Positions 14,394 through 22,488 of a DNA stretch of 37,653 nt are shown here, piece by piece. The notes beneath the pieces are model-generated. The model saw only the letters and a list, made by a program, of their open reading frames with translations. It was not told where the DNA came from and did not search any database. The stretch comes from Candidatus Taylorbacteria bacterium RIFCSPHIGHO2_02_FULL_43_32b. GTDB taxonomy: Bacteria > Patescibacteriota > Minisyncoccia > Phycocordibacterales > 2-02-FULL-43-11. The stretch is from assembly GCA_001820955.1 (NCBI GenBank), contig MHRK01000012.1, positions 1-37,653 on the forward strand. Direction: 5' to 3'. A program made the translations under genes and the position numbers. Position 1 is the first letter of the stretch; every line of letters begins with the position of its first letter.

Positions 14394-16412
14394 CTACTTC
14401 TTCGTCAATAATTTGATCTCGTCCCGAATGATAGCCGCGGTCTCGAAATCCAACGCCTTCACCGCATCGTTCATCTGGCTAATCTTTTCTTTGATCAATT
14501 TTTGCTTCTGTTTCGGATTAACATCGCCTTCGAGGGCGAGAAGCGCGGAAACAGCTCGACTCCTTTCATTTTCCATCGTGTCCGTGATATCTCCTATCTT
14601 TTTTAAAATTGTTTTTGGAGTGATGCCGTGTTTTTTGTTATATTCAAGCTGAATATTTCTTCTCCGATTGGTCTCGCCTATCGCACGCTCCAAAGAACCT
14701 GTTATGTTATCAGCATAAAGAATGACGCGGCCTTCAACGTTTCTAGCCGCTCTTCCTATAGTCTGAATGAGCGACGTTTCCGAACGAAGAAAACCCTCTT
14801 TGTCAGCGTCAAAGATACCGATAAGTGACACCTCCGGCAAATCCAAACCCTCTCTCAATAAATTGACGCCGACTAAACACTCATATTTCCCCCTCCTGAA
14901 ATCCGTAAGCCTGGTTATGCGATCCAATGTTTCGACATCGCTATGAAGATATTCGGTTTTCACGCCCTTCTCTTTCAGATACTCCGACAAATCTTCAGCC
15001 ATCTTTTTGGTTAAAGTCGTCGCCATTACTCTTTGCCCTTTTTTTATGGCCTTTTCGGCTTCGACGATAAAATCCGCCACCTGCCCTTTGTAAGAACCAC
15101 TGCCGACTACAGGCCTCACTGTTAGCATGGGATCAACAAGACCAGTCGGCCTGATAATCTGCGAGGCTACATGCGAACTCACTTTCAACTCAAAATCCTT
15201 AGACGGAGTGGCTGAAGTGAAAACTACCTGCCCCACTCTCTCTTCGAATTCGGTAAAAGTTAAAGGCCGATTATCTTTTGCCGAAGGCAGGCGAAAACCG
15301 TGCTCGACAAGCGTATTTTTGCGCGAGCGATCGCCCGCCTGCATTCCTCTTATTTGCGGCACCGTGACATGTGACTCGTCTATGACAGTAAAAAAATCCG
15401 CGCTTCCGTCTTCTAAGCGCGGGAAATACGAGAGCAAAGTGTCAGGCGCTTCGCCCGGCAATTTCATGGAAAAATGCCTCGAATAATTCTCTATGCCGTT
15501 GCAATAGCCAATTTCCCGAATCATAGCCAAATCGTAATTAGTCCTGCGCTTCAATCTTTCGGCTTCCAAAGCCTTACCCTCTTTTTCCAAGTTTTTCAGT
15601 TGTTCGGCAAGTTCGCTCTTTATTGTTTCCATCGCTTTTTTTCTGTCATCTTCCGGCGTAACAAAATGCTTGGCAGGAAAAACATAAAAGACATCGACAC
15701 TAGCACGTATGACGGCCATCGATACCGGGTCAATGAAATCTATGCGACCAACTCTTCCTCCCTCAAACTCAATTCTGTAAATAGTTTTTTCATGAACAGG
15801 CATTATTTCGACCGTATTTCCGAGTGAACGAAACAGCCCCGGAGTAAGATCGGCATTCGTTCTTTTAAAATAAATGCGCACGAGCGCCCTTATCAAATCC
15901 CCGCGAGACATGAGAGTGCCCTTCGTAATTTTGAAATTAACCTTCTCGTATTCTTTGGGGCTGCCCAAACCATAAATGCACGAGACTGACGCGACAATTA
16001 TAACGTCTCGCCTGGTTAGAAGCGCTTGAGTTGAAGCATGCCTCAGACGTTCTATTTCCGCATTAATTTGAGCTTCCTTCTCTATATATGTGTCGGAGTG
16101 AGGAATATATGCTTCCGGCTGATAATAATCGTAATAAGAAACAAAATAATGCACGGCGTTGTTCGGGAAAAAGTCCCTATACTCTTGGGCAAGTTGTGCC
16201 GCCAAAGTCTTGTTGTGAGCTATAACTAAAGTCGGTTTTTTGATTTCCGCGATGACATTAGCCACGGTAAAAGTTTTGCCACTTCCTGTAACACCAAGCA
16301 AGGTCTGATATTTGTCCCCCTTTTTTATGCCCGAGACAAGTGCTGAAATAGCCCCCGGCTGATCGCCGGAGGGTTTGAATTTGCTTTTCAATTCAAACAC
16401 GTTTTTGCTCAT
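14394..16412 (-). CDS. uvrB: Excinuclease ABC subunit B
   Basis: UvrB is the helicase-like protein that verifies lesions and binds UvrC. From the chosen ATG it has 672 residues, the normal size. It shows Walker A GVTGSGKT (~39), the damage-probing beta-hairpin YYDYYQPEAYIPHSDTYIEK, the Walker B box VIDESH (~340), helicase motifs V and VI in LLREGLDLPEVSLIGIFDAD and QTIGRAARN, and a C-terminal UVR motif (~630-672). ATG 16412 is taken rather than the one 12 codons upstream because the conserved MSKNVFELKSKFKPSGDQP begins there and a promoter overlaps the upstream codons. Confidence 0.96.
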   Translation of the reverse strand: MSKNVFELKSKFKPSGDQPGAISALVSGIKKGDKYQTLLGVTGSGKTFTVANVIAEIKKPTLVIAHNKTLAAQLAQEYRDFFPNNAVHYFVSYYDYYQPEAYIPHSDTYIEKEAQINAEIERLRHASTQALLTRRDVIIVASVSCIYGLGSPKEYEKVNFKITKGTLMSRGDLIRALVRIYFKRTNADLTPGLFRSLGNTVEIMPVHEKTIYRIEFEGGRVGRIDFIDPVSMAVIRASVDVFYVFPAKHFVTPEDDRKKAMETIKSELAEQLKNLEKEGKALEAERLKRRTNYDLAMIREIGYCNGIENYSRHFSMKLPGEAPDTLLSYFPRLEDGSADFFTVIDESHVTVPQIRGMQAGDRSRKNTLVEHGFRLPSAKDNRPLTFTEFEERVGQVVFTSATPSKDFELKVSSHVASQIIRPTGLVDPMLTVRPVVGSGSYKGQVADFIVEAEKAIKKGQRVMATTLTKKMAEDLSEYLKEKGVKTEYLHSDVETLDRITRLTDFRRGKYECLVGVNLLREGLDLPEVSLIGIFDADKEGFLRSETSLIQTIGRAARNVEGRVILYADNITGSLERAIGETNRRRNIQLEYNKKHGITPKTILKKIGDITDTMENERSRAVSALLALEGDVNPKQKQKLIKEKISQMNDAVKALDFETAAIIRDEIKLLTKK

Positions 16413-16420
16413 GTCTCGAT

Positions 16421-16448
16421 AGTTTACAACAGTCATACTATTGCACAA
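16421..16448 (-). promoter_or_regulatory. Promoter of uvrB, leaderless type
   Basis: TTGTGC, a 16-nt spacer and TAAACT lie on the minus strand, 8 nt before the uvrB ATG. The mRNA would have a leader of about 0-2 nt. Confidence 0.5.
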
Positions 16449-16484
16449 TAGCGTTGTAAAGAATCCCGCCCCAAGAGCGTAGGG

Positions 16485-16609
16485 CGTTCTTGAGAAGAAC
16501 GGGCTCCTCGCCCCAGTGTACCTGTCTGTGTGTACGCACAGACAGACACGCGGACAAGCGCCCGTACTTATACTTTTGAGCCCACGTATTTAAGCGTACA
16601 AGTGCGGGC
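16485..16609. repeat. Cluster of three hairpins upstream of uvrB
   Basis: Three inverted repeats stand side by side: CGTTCTT/AAGAACG (16485-16501), CTGTCTGTG/CACAGACAG (16522-16545), and a 14-bp pair with two mismatches (16560-16573 with 16596-16609). GGGCGTTCT also occurs twice as a direct repeat (about 16482 and 16606). Such dense pairing suggests a structured RNA or small mobile hairpins rather than protein. I recognise no known RNA family; RNase P and 6S motifs were not seen. Confidence 0.55.
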
Positions 16610-16708
16610 GTTCTCTGCACTCCCAGTAAAATTTTCGATAAAAAAGCCGCCATGATATAAATCAAAGCGGCGACTAAAATCAGCAAACAATGTAACATCC
16701 CGGATAAT

Positions 16709-17083
16709 CTATCCTGTATTTTGCGCGCTCTCTTTTCGCCTTTTCAATCGGCCACTTGGCGATTCTCCATGCCCTGGAGCGCAAATTCTTGAGGGCAAAA
16801 AAAAATCATTACGGTGAAGCCATAGGCGAAATTCGCCCTTGCCATAATAGAACACTTCAGAAAATGTATTATCCCTCTCATACAACCAGCCGGTACATCC
16901 GTGTTCTCGCCGTGCCATTTTTGAAGTATGCTTTGAAGCATAGACACGCCCGACTACTTTTGCTTCGAGGTCAAAACTAACAGCTGTCGCTTGTGTGGCA
17001 ATCATACGCGTTACTTTTTTAATGAACGATTTTATTTGTTCCGCACTCGCAGAACAAAAATAAGCCCCCGCTCGAGGGCTCAT
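16709..17083 (-). CDS. Hypothetical protein of uncertain reality
   Basis: An open frame of 124 codons. The first ~25 codons overlap a GC-rich hairpin followed by U-rich sequence (17047-17075), so if real it probably starts at Met27 (17005). The rest is rich in aromatic and charged residues (GWLYERDNTFSEVFYYGKGEF), resembling a soluble domain, but I do not recognise it. No clear Shine-Dalgarno or promoter was found. Confidence 0.35.
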   Translation of the reverse strand: MSPRAGAYFCSASAEQIKSFIKKVTRMIATQATAVSFDLEAKVVGRVYASKHTSKMARREHGCTGWLYERDNTFSEVFYYGKGEFRLWLHRNDFFLPSRICAPGHGESPSGRLKRRKESAQNTG

Positions 17084-17269
17084 CTATATGCTTAATTTTT
17101 TTGGAGTTAGTTTCTTATTAAGCGGCACAAATGAGACATCGAACGCCTTGTGGCGCTACGATGGTATCAACCTTAATATTTTTGCCGCTAAAATGTCCTC
17201 TCATTGTTCAATAGTAAAGCAGTCCAACGAAAAACGCAAGGCCGTCTCTCGTATTATAACTAAAAATTA

Positions 17270-19153
17270 TCACTCCTCAGGTGGCCACTTCTGAGGGGGT
17301 GGAGAAGTTGGCCACTTAGGCGCCTCCGCTTGGGGGCTGTTTAAAGGCGTCTGCGTTTTTTGGGGAGGCAAGGGCTCCGGTGAAATACCAACAGGAATAG
17401 TGTCATAAACCGGAACGGCATTGACCGCAGTCTCTACTCGCGGAGCACTTTCTACACCTGGCGCAGCCGGAGTCAGGGAAACGGCTGGTTTAACTTCTTC
17501 AACAGGAGGCGCGGAAACTCCGGCTTTCCTTGCCAAATTGGCCTGCAGTACGGCAAAGGGGTCGTAATAAATGACACCGTCTCCTTGCTGTCCATTTGCA
17601 CCTTGTGTTGGAGCCGAGCTTGAAACTTGAACCGGCTGTGCTTCAGGCGGTTTTTGCACTTTAACTTCAACCGGAGCGACTACCGGTACCGGTTCAACTT
17701 TTGTAACTATCGGCTCCGGAGAAACAACTATCGGCACAGGTTCAACTTTTGGCATTATCGGCACTGGAGAAACAACCGCCGGGGCTGGTTCAACTTTTGG
17801 AACTGAGGATGGCGCAGGAACGGGCGCTGGCGCGACTTGAATCCGAGGAACCTCAACTTGCGGCGGATTTGCCGGCGAATTATCCAAGGCGGGTTTTGGC
17901 GAAATAGAAACATTCTGTGGTTCTTCAACTTCTCTTTGGATCGTCGGCTCTTCAACTATCTTATATTCCGATTCTTTTTTCCCATTTTTCAAATCTGAAA
18001 TTTCGCGAATAACATCTTCTTTAAGAGCGTTCAGTTTTTCAATATCACCGTTCACTTGATTTCGGTATGACTGATCAGTACTCTGGATCCGCCCCATGTC
18101 CTCGATCATATTAACAAGCTCGCTTTCGACTTCAGATAGTTTATCAACCTCTTCATCCTGTTTCTTTTCCAATTCTCTGGTCTTAAGCCACAGCCAAATA
18201 ATGAGAAACAGGAGAAGCAAGACAAGCAGAAGGAAAACAAACACTAAAATGATTCTCTGAAGCGTGCTCTTTCCGAGACAAATTTTACCTAATATGCATA
18301 CTGTGGTCGGCGCTTCAACTTTTATCAAAATTGATTTTGACGGCTCACTTTTTCTCCCGTCACTTGCCTCCAAAATCGCGATAAATTGGTACGCTCCTAT
18401 CTCCGGCACCTCAGGCATAATATAAACAAACTTACCGCCCGGATCGGCATATAAATGCGAAGTCGAAGAAGCCTCACCATCTTTAGTTACCGACAGCAAA
18501 ATCTTGCTCGATGTCGCGGACTGACCTTCGATGACGAGCACACTCCCAGACTTCAGAGAGGGAGACCACTTTGTAAATTCTGGAGGTTCTAAGGACAAAA
18601 TAACGACAACCTGTTCGTCTTTCGGCGTAGGAATGACAGGTAATGGTTTTGGAGCTACCGGCTGTGAAGCTTCTTGTATTCTAAAAACAGCGCCTTTTAA
18701 GTTGTCTGCGATATTCGTACCTATGCCGTCATTTGCCAAGACTGAACCGCTAACGAACACCATTGAAGCCATCCCGAGCGCATTTGCTTTAAATGTAATG
18801 CGAAGTAACGCACCGTCAGAACCTGTAAAACCGGGACTCGGCAAGCCGCCCGTAAAATTGATTGCTCCGGCAGAATTATCCCAAGTCGGTTGATGCGGCC
18901 AAAGCGTGAACACAGACTGGGAATATCCCAAACTAACCACGCTTAATTTTGTATGATCAAAATTTATTTGCGCCGTCGCCGCGTTAATGGCGGCCCCTCC
19001 CGAATTAACGTTTACCAGAACCGAAAAAGTGCTCCCCACGCGATAATCACCACCAGGTGGAGAGATAAACAAACTGGCTTGAGCATAAGTCAAAACAGGG
19101 GCGGCGAGTGTCGCCAAAATTCCAATTACAACTTTTGAATTCAGGAATTTCAT
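17270..19153 (-). CDS. Membrane-anchored cohesin-domain protein, Pro-rich tail
   Basis: The protein has 627 residues. A signal peptide (residues 1-24, ending TYAQA) is followed by a type I cohesin-like domain (~27-157) with ATAQINFDHTKLSVVS and the turn INFTGGLPSPGFTGSDGALL. Next are a beta-rich region (~185-290), one strong membrane segment (~303-327), a charged coiled coil (~330-395), and a long Pro/Val/Glu-rich low-complexity stretch. The cohesin domain would be outside and the coiled coil and Pro-rich tail inside. Cohesins bind dockerin domains; a dockerin protein is encoded two genes upstream. Its ATG overlaps the stop of the preceding gene by 4 nt, showing tight co-translation. Confidence 0.82.
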   Translation of the reverse strand: MKFLNSKVVIGILATLAAPVLTYAQASLFISPPGGDYRVGSTFSVLVNVNSGGAAINAATAQINFDHTKLSVVSLGYSQSVFTLWPHQPTWDNSAGAINFTGGLPSPGFTGSDGALLRITFKANALGMASMVFVSGSVLANDGIGTNIADNLKGAVFRIQEASQPVAPKPLPVIPTPKDEQVVVILSLEPPEFTKWSPSLKSGSVLVIEGQSATSSKILLSVTKDGEASSTSHLYADPGGKFVYIMPEVPEIGAYQFIAILEASDGRKSEPSKSILIKVEAPTTVCILGKICLGKSTLQRIILVFVFLLLVLLLLFLIIWLWLKTRELEKKQDEEVDKLSEVESELVNMIEDMGRIQSTDQSYRNQVNGDIEKLNALKEDVIREISDLKNGKKESEYKIVEEPTIQREVEEPQNVSISPKPALDNSPANPPQVEVPRIQVAPAPVPAPSSVPKVEPAPAVVSPVPIMPKVEPVPIVVSPEPIVTKVEPVPVVAPVEVKVQKPPEAQPVQVSSSAPTQGANGQQGDGVIYYDPFAVLQANLARKAGVSAPPVEEVKPAVSLTPAAPGVESAPRVETAVNAVPVYDTIPVGISPEPLPPQKTQTPLNSPQAEAPKWPTSPPPQKWPPEE

Positions 19154-20043
19154 TTATATTTTCCTTTTTTCAAAATAACGACACTAAACAAAAGCAACAC
19201 CGAAAAAAGTAAGGTCGCCAAAACATACACATCGTGCGGTTTTCTAACTGAGGCTTGGCTTTTATTGTTAGCTTGGTCATAAACACTGACTGTGACCTTG
19301 CTTGGCCAATACTGATACACTAACAAGACAGGGCTTTTGGCCTGTTTAGTTTCTTTATTAAAATACGTTAGATATTTTATCAGAAATGGTTCTTCAATAA
19401 CATCAAAGTAGTCCACACCTGAGTGTTTGTCGGCGGCGGAAAAGGCCACGAAATAATTGCCCTCAAAAACACTCTCGTCTTTGGAAACAATTGTCTTCGC
19501 CATTTCCGGCCCCAGCGTGTCTTCGCCTAGCGACAAACTCGCTTCTTTGATTGGTTCACCGGCTTTTTTTTCGGACACAGAAAAATAAAGGCTATTTTTC
19601 TTTGTCCCTTCCAAGGATGTTCCCGCTCCATCATGAAGGAAAAGAGAGATGTTATTTATCGAAACAAAACTGTCGCCGGCCGCATTTGCCCTGACAAGAA
19701 AAGACAGCAAAAGCCCATTACTGCCGGAATAACCGCCAGGTACGCCACCCGTAAATGAAAGCACTTTTTTTTTGTCGCTTACTCTTGGAGTAGCCGGCCA
19801 TAGTGAAAGAATGGAATCTCCGTACCTAGTCCCCTCAATAGAAAGGTTATCCGATGTCTTAAGTATGCCCTCTGCAGCATTTATTTTCTGGCCGTCTGTA
19901 TTTAGTCTGAGTTCGACTACAAAACTGTCACCTGCAGACAAAGCCGTATCACTTTTCACAACACTTACAGCTTGGGCAAAAACCCCATGCGTTATAACCG
20001 CAAACATAAAAATCGGCAAAATAACTTTCGTAATCTTTATCAT
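19150..20043 (-). CDS. Cohesin-like surface protein with C-terminal anchor
   Basis: The protein has 297 residues: a signal peptide (1-23, ending VFAQA), a cohesin-like domain (~26-155) with SAGDSFVVELRLNTDGQKINAAEG and FTGGVPGGYSGSNGLLLSF, a second beta-rich domain, and a C-terminal membrane segment (~273-292) ending in basic KKGKYK. It is paralogous to the next gene, sharing the LWP...FTGG signature. It sits 52 nt after the dockerin gene and overlaps the next cohesin gene by 4 nt. By family knowledge it would display the cohesin outside the membrane; binding to the neighbouring dockerin is inferred. Confidence 0.8.
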   Translation of the reverse strand: MIKITKVILPIFMFAVITHGVFAQAVSVVKSDTALSAGDSFVVELRLNTDGQKINAAEGILKTSDNLSIEGTRYGDSILSLWPATPRVSDKKKVLSFTGGVPGGYSGSNGLLLSFLVRANAAGDSFVSINNISLFLHDGAGTSLEGTKKNSLYFSVSEKKAGEPIKEASLSLGEDTLGPEMAKTIVSKDESVFEGNYFVAFSAADKHSGVDYFDVIEEPFLIKYLTYFNKETKQAKSPVLLVYQYWPSKVTVSVYDQANNKSQASVRKPHDVYVLATLLFSVLLLFSVVILKKGKYK

Positions 20044-20095
20044 TTCTGTTTTATTCCTAATTCATAATTCCTAATTCTTTATTCTCTCCCCCTGC

Positions 20096-21418
20096 CTATC
20101 CCGTCCACCAATAAAGCATTATCGAAAAATCGAATACGTTTACTGTTCCATCCGCGTTTACATCTGAACACTTATTTTTTGAATTCTTTTGATTCCAGAA
20201 ATACATAAGAATAGAAAAATCGACTATATTTACCATATGGTCGTTATTTATATCGCCATTTTTATTGCAAACACCCGGTACAGGCGACCTATTAAAAGGC
20301 GAATCTTTATCGCCGACTATAAATCCCAAAGTGTTTGAAAAAATTGAAGCGGCATTTGCCGGAGTCAGTGTCTGACCTTTTGTTGTGTGGTCGCCCTTTT
20401 CGAGCACTGCCGAATTAAGCTCGTATATCCACAGTCCGAGCGCGTCAACGGAAGCTTTGTCCGTAATAGTCTGTTCGGAATTGATGACAACGTTTACCTC
20501 GGAAGACGGGTACGACGAACCAAAAAATTTAATCGGATTTCCCTGTCTTACCTCCGACTTATCAGCAATAATAGTCGGCGGGATAACGATGTCTGAGATG
20601 GTCACTGTTTGGCCGATAGGCACACTAGTGGTAAAGCTGGTAGAAATAGAGCGATTGCCATTCTTATCTACTGAGTAAACAGCAAATGTATAAACACCGC
20701 CCGTCACCGTTATGGTTTTTATCCAATTGCCCCCTCCATCAGCCTGAATCTGCCCGACCGATGAACCGTCTTTCAAAATAGTAACCTCGGCTTGCGGATA
20801 TACTTCACCTTTAATTATTACCTTCGTTTCGCCAATAATTACGCCTCCTCCACCGCCGCCCCCTCCACCTCCACCTCCGCCAGCAGGAGGGGGAGCGACA
20901 GGTGTAGATGAAATAACCGACGAACTTGCCACTCTGTTTCCAAAAGCGTCTTTTGCCACTATCACAAAATAATAAGTGACTCCGTTTGAAAGACTGCCTC
21001 TTGTCGCCGATGTGACAGCGCCGACATCAGAATACGAAAATGGACCGGAAGAACTTGTACCCTCTGCCACATCATAACCGCTTACACTCCAACCCAAAAC
21101 TCCGGAGGATGCAGACCAATCAAGAGACACCTGTCCATTTCCCGCCGTAGCTGCCGCTACAGGCGAAGAGGCAAAAGGAAAATAAAGAAAACCGGCTTGC
21201 CCTCCGAAAGTGGCCGAGGTCGACGTTCCGATTGCCGGCTGTCCCATAATTCCACTTAGCTTAAAGTTAACTGAACTGCTAAAATCACCGACAAACATTA
21301 CGGGATTTCGTACTGAGTAATTTGTGCTGTTAAATATTTCGGCAGTAGCACTAACAGAAACTATAAGCACGCCAATTATCAAAATACTTTTAGAAATTTT
21401 TTGCAAAATAGAACTCAT
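20096..21418 (-). CDS. Secreted dockerin type I protein with FnIII domain
   Basis: From the chosen ATG it has 440 residues. A signal peptide is followed by a beta-rich N-domain, a fibronectin type III-like domain (~95-185), a run of 13 glycines, two Ig-like beta domains, and a C-terminal type I dockerin. The dockerin has two calcium-loop repeats, GDINNDHMVNIVDFSIL and DVNADGTVNVFDFSIML. Dockerins attach proteins to cohesins, and the next two genes encode cohesin domains, so this is probably the ligand of a small surface assembly. No catalytic domain is visible. The ATG at 21418 is preferred over an upstream TTG because a promoter lies 7 nt before it. Confidence 0.85.
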   Translation of the reverse strand: MSSILQKISKSILIIGVLIVSVSATAEIFNSTNYSVRNPVMFVGDFSSSVNFKLSGIMGQPAIGTSTSATFGGQAGFLYFPFASSPVAAATAGNGQVSLDWSASSGVLGWSVSGYDVAEGTSSSGPFSYSDVGAVTSATRGSLSNGVTYYFVIVAKDAFGNRVASSSVISSTPVAPPPAGGGGGGGGGGGGGVIIGETKVIIKGEVYPQAEVTILKDGSSVGQIQADGGGNWIKTITVTGGVYTFAVYSVDKNGNRSISTSFTTSVPIGQTVTISDIVIPPTIIADKSEVRQGNPIKFFGSSYPSSEVNVVINSEQTITDKASVDALGLWIYELNSAVLEKGDHTTKGQTLTPANAASIFSNTLGFIVGDKDSPFNRSPVPGVCNKNGDINNDHMVNIVDFSILMYFWNQKNSKNKCSDVNADGTVNVFDFSIMLYWWTG

Positions 21419-21425
21419 CAATGAC

Positions 21426-21455
21426 ACATTAACTTCAAAATTTGCTCTCAATCAA
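21426..21455 (-). promoter_or_regulatory. Promoter of the dockerin-cohesin operon
   Basis: On the minus strand TTGATT, an 18-nt spacer and TAATGT are followed by the ATG after 7 nt, again the leaderless arrangement. Confidence 0.4.
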
Positions 21456-21544
21456 CCGTCCCCAGAGCAGAGCTGCGAGGAAATCTTTTCTATTATATCA
21501 TCGATACTTCCAAAAATCGCTAAATTCTTAAACCCTTCTCTCCC

Positions 21545-21611
21545 CAGACACCAGGTGTCTGTAAAAAAATCGTAGATTTTGCACTTCTACAGACACCTGG
21601 TGTCTGTAGAA
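21545..21611. repeat. Pair of REP palindromes (family A) downstream of RAYT
   Basis: Two copies of the palindrome CAGACACC-w-GGTGTCTG lie at 21545-21561 and 21585-21611, in opposite orientation by their central base (A versus T). The second extends to a 27-bp palindrome. Together with the copy at 22452-22476 they bracket the RAYT gene. A fourth copy is at 34157-34173. Confidence 0.85.
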
Positions 21612-21664
21612 CACTATGTTTTACTTATCTTCCATCTCGTTGCCCTTTCTCTCCATTCACACAT

Positions 21665-22390
21665 TCACTCGAAAGATAAACTATCGATATCCAAAGACAA
21701 AATGTCCTTGTCCACTTTTCTCCCGTCAATCATGTCTCGACAAAGCTTATAGAAAGCATTGGGCGAACCTACAATTTCCCTCAGTGGGTTCGGATCTATT
21801 ATTGGAGATTCAAAAATGCCTGCGTAAACTCCCAAACTGGAATAGGGATAATGAATTGACCATTCCCAAGCCTCATCAAAATTGTTTTTGCACCAATCAT
21901 ACCCTCTTGGATGCATCTCAAATGTATTTTTGCACATCACGTAAGGAATAACCCACCTCAGATATTTATCAGATTCAATGACACGAGCATCATAAGGACC
22001 CTGAAAGAAACTTCCCTTGTCGCCATATTTTTCATTGTGATACTTGGCCTTGCTTATACCCGTGTCATGCATAAACTTCGAAATCCCACCCTCAACGATC
22101 TCGACCGCGATATTGTGGTCATGATTGTAATTTAAACAAAACGCGCAAAGTCTTGTTATTGGATCGCGCTTTGGCCAAGAAGTCGGCCATTCGTAAAGTG
22201 CCAAAGATCCGCTTGAGATTTGTCCTAAAACATCGCGCATTACTTTCGAATTAGAATGACTGTCATTCATATAAAACAATTCGAGAAGATGCCGATCCTT
22301 TTCTTCATCGGTAGGTGCCATTGGTAGGCCGCGGACTACACGCCTCGTTAAATGAACAAAATTTCCCAATGTCCAACGAACCTTTCTCAT
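21665..22390 (-). CDS. REP-associated tyrosine transposase (RAYT, IS200-like Y1)
   Basis: These HUH-type single-strand transposases act on REP palindromes. The 241-residue protein matches the family at several points: FVHLTRRVV near residue 11, the metal-binding block CLNYNHDHN (~85-93) where the family has CLMPNHFHL, a helix with candidate catalytic Tyr117 in SKAKYHNEKYG, the box GSFFQGPYDARVI (126-138) and the YLRWVIPYV stretch. Identical palindromes flank the gene on both sides, the arrangement of a REP/RAYT locus. The residue between the two metal histidines is Asp instead of a hydrophobic one, so activity should be tested. Confidence 0.82.
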   Translation of the reverse strand: MRKVRWTLGNFVHLTRRVVRGLPMAPTDEEKDRHLLELFYMNDSHSNSKVMRDVLGQISSGSLALYEWPTSWPKRDPITRLCAFCLNYNHDHNIAVEIVEGGISKFMHDTGISKAKYHNEKYGDKGSFFQGPYDARVIESDKYLRWVIPYVMCKNTFEMHPRGYDWCKNNFDEAWEWSIHYPYSSLGVYAGIFESPIIDPNPLREIVGSPNAFYKLCRDMIDGRKVDKDILSLDIDSLSFE

Positions 22391-22434
22391 AACTAAATAT
22401 GAATTCGTGTAATAATTAATTTTATCGTAAACAA

Positions 22435-22440
22435 ATTATA
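22435..22440 (-). promoter_or_regulatory. -10 box of the RAYT gene
   Basis: The minus strand has TGT-TATAAT, an extended -10 box, about 45 nt before the RAYT ATG. The -35 position (about 22458-22463) falls inside the REP palindrome at 22452-22476. Confidence 0.5.
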
Positions 22441-22451
22441 ACACATTCCAA

Positions 22452-22476
22452 TTTACAGACACCTGGTGTCTGTAAA
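22452..22476. repeat. REP palindrome (family A) upstream of RAYT
   Basis: A 25-bp palindrome centred on 22464 with the core CAGACACCTGGTGTCTG. It lies between the stop codon of the giant surface protein and the RAYT promoter. Confidence 0.85.
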
Positions 22477-22488
22477 AGTGGCGAAGGG

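Noticed and set aside
16438-16698. Minus-strand frame of 86 codons upstream of uvrB
   Set aside because: It spans three hairpins and overlaps the uvrB promoter; no protein pattern recognised.
20848-20885. Simple repeat causing a frameshift in the dockerin gene
   Set aside because: The run encodes 13 glycines with mixed GGN codons and the frame continues correctly into Ig-like domains.
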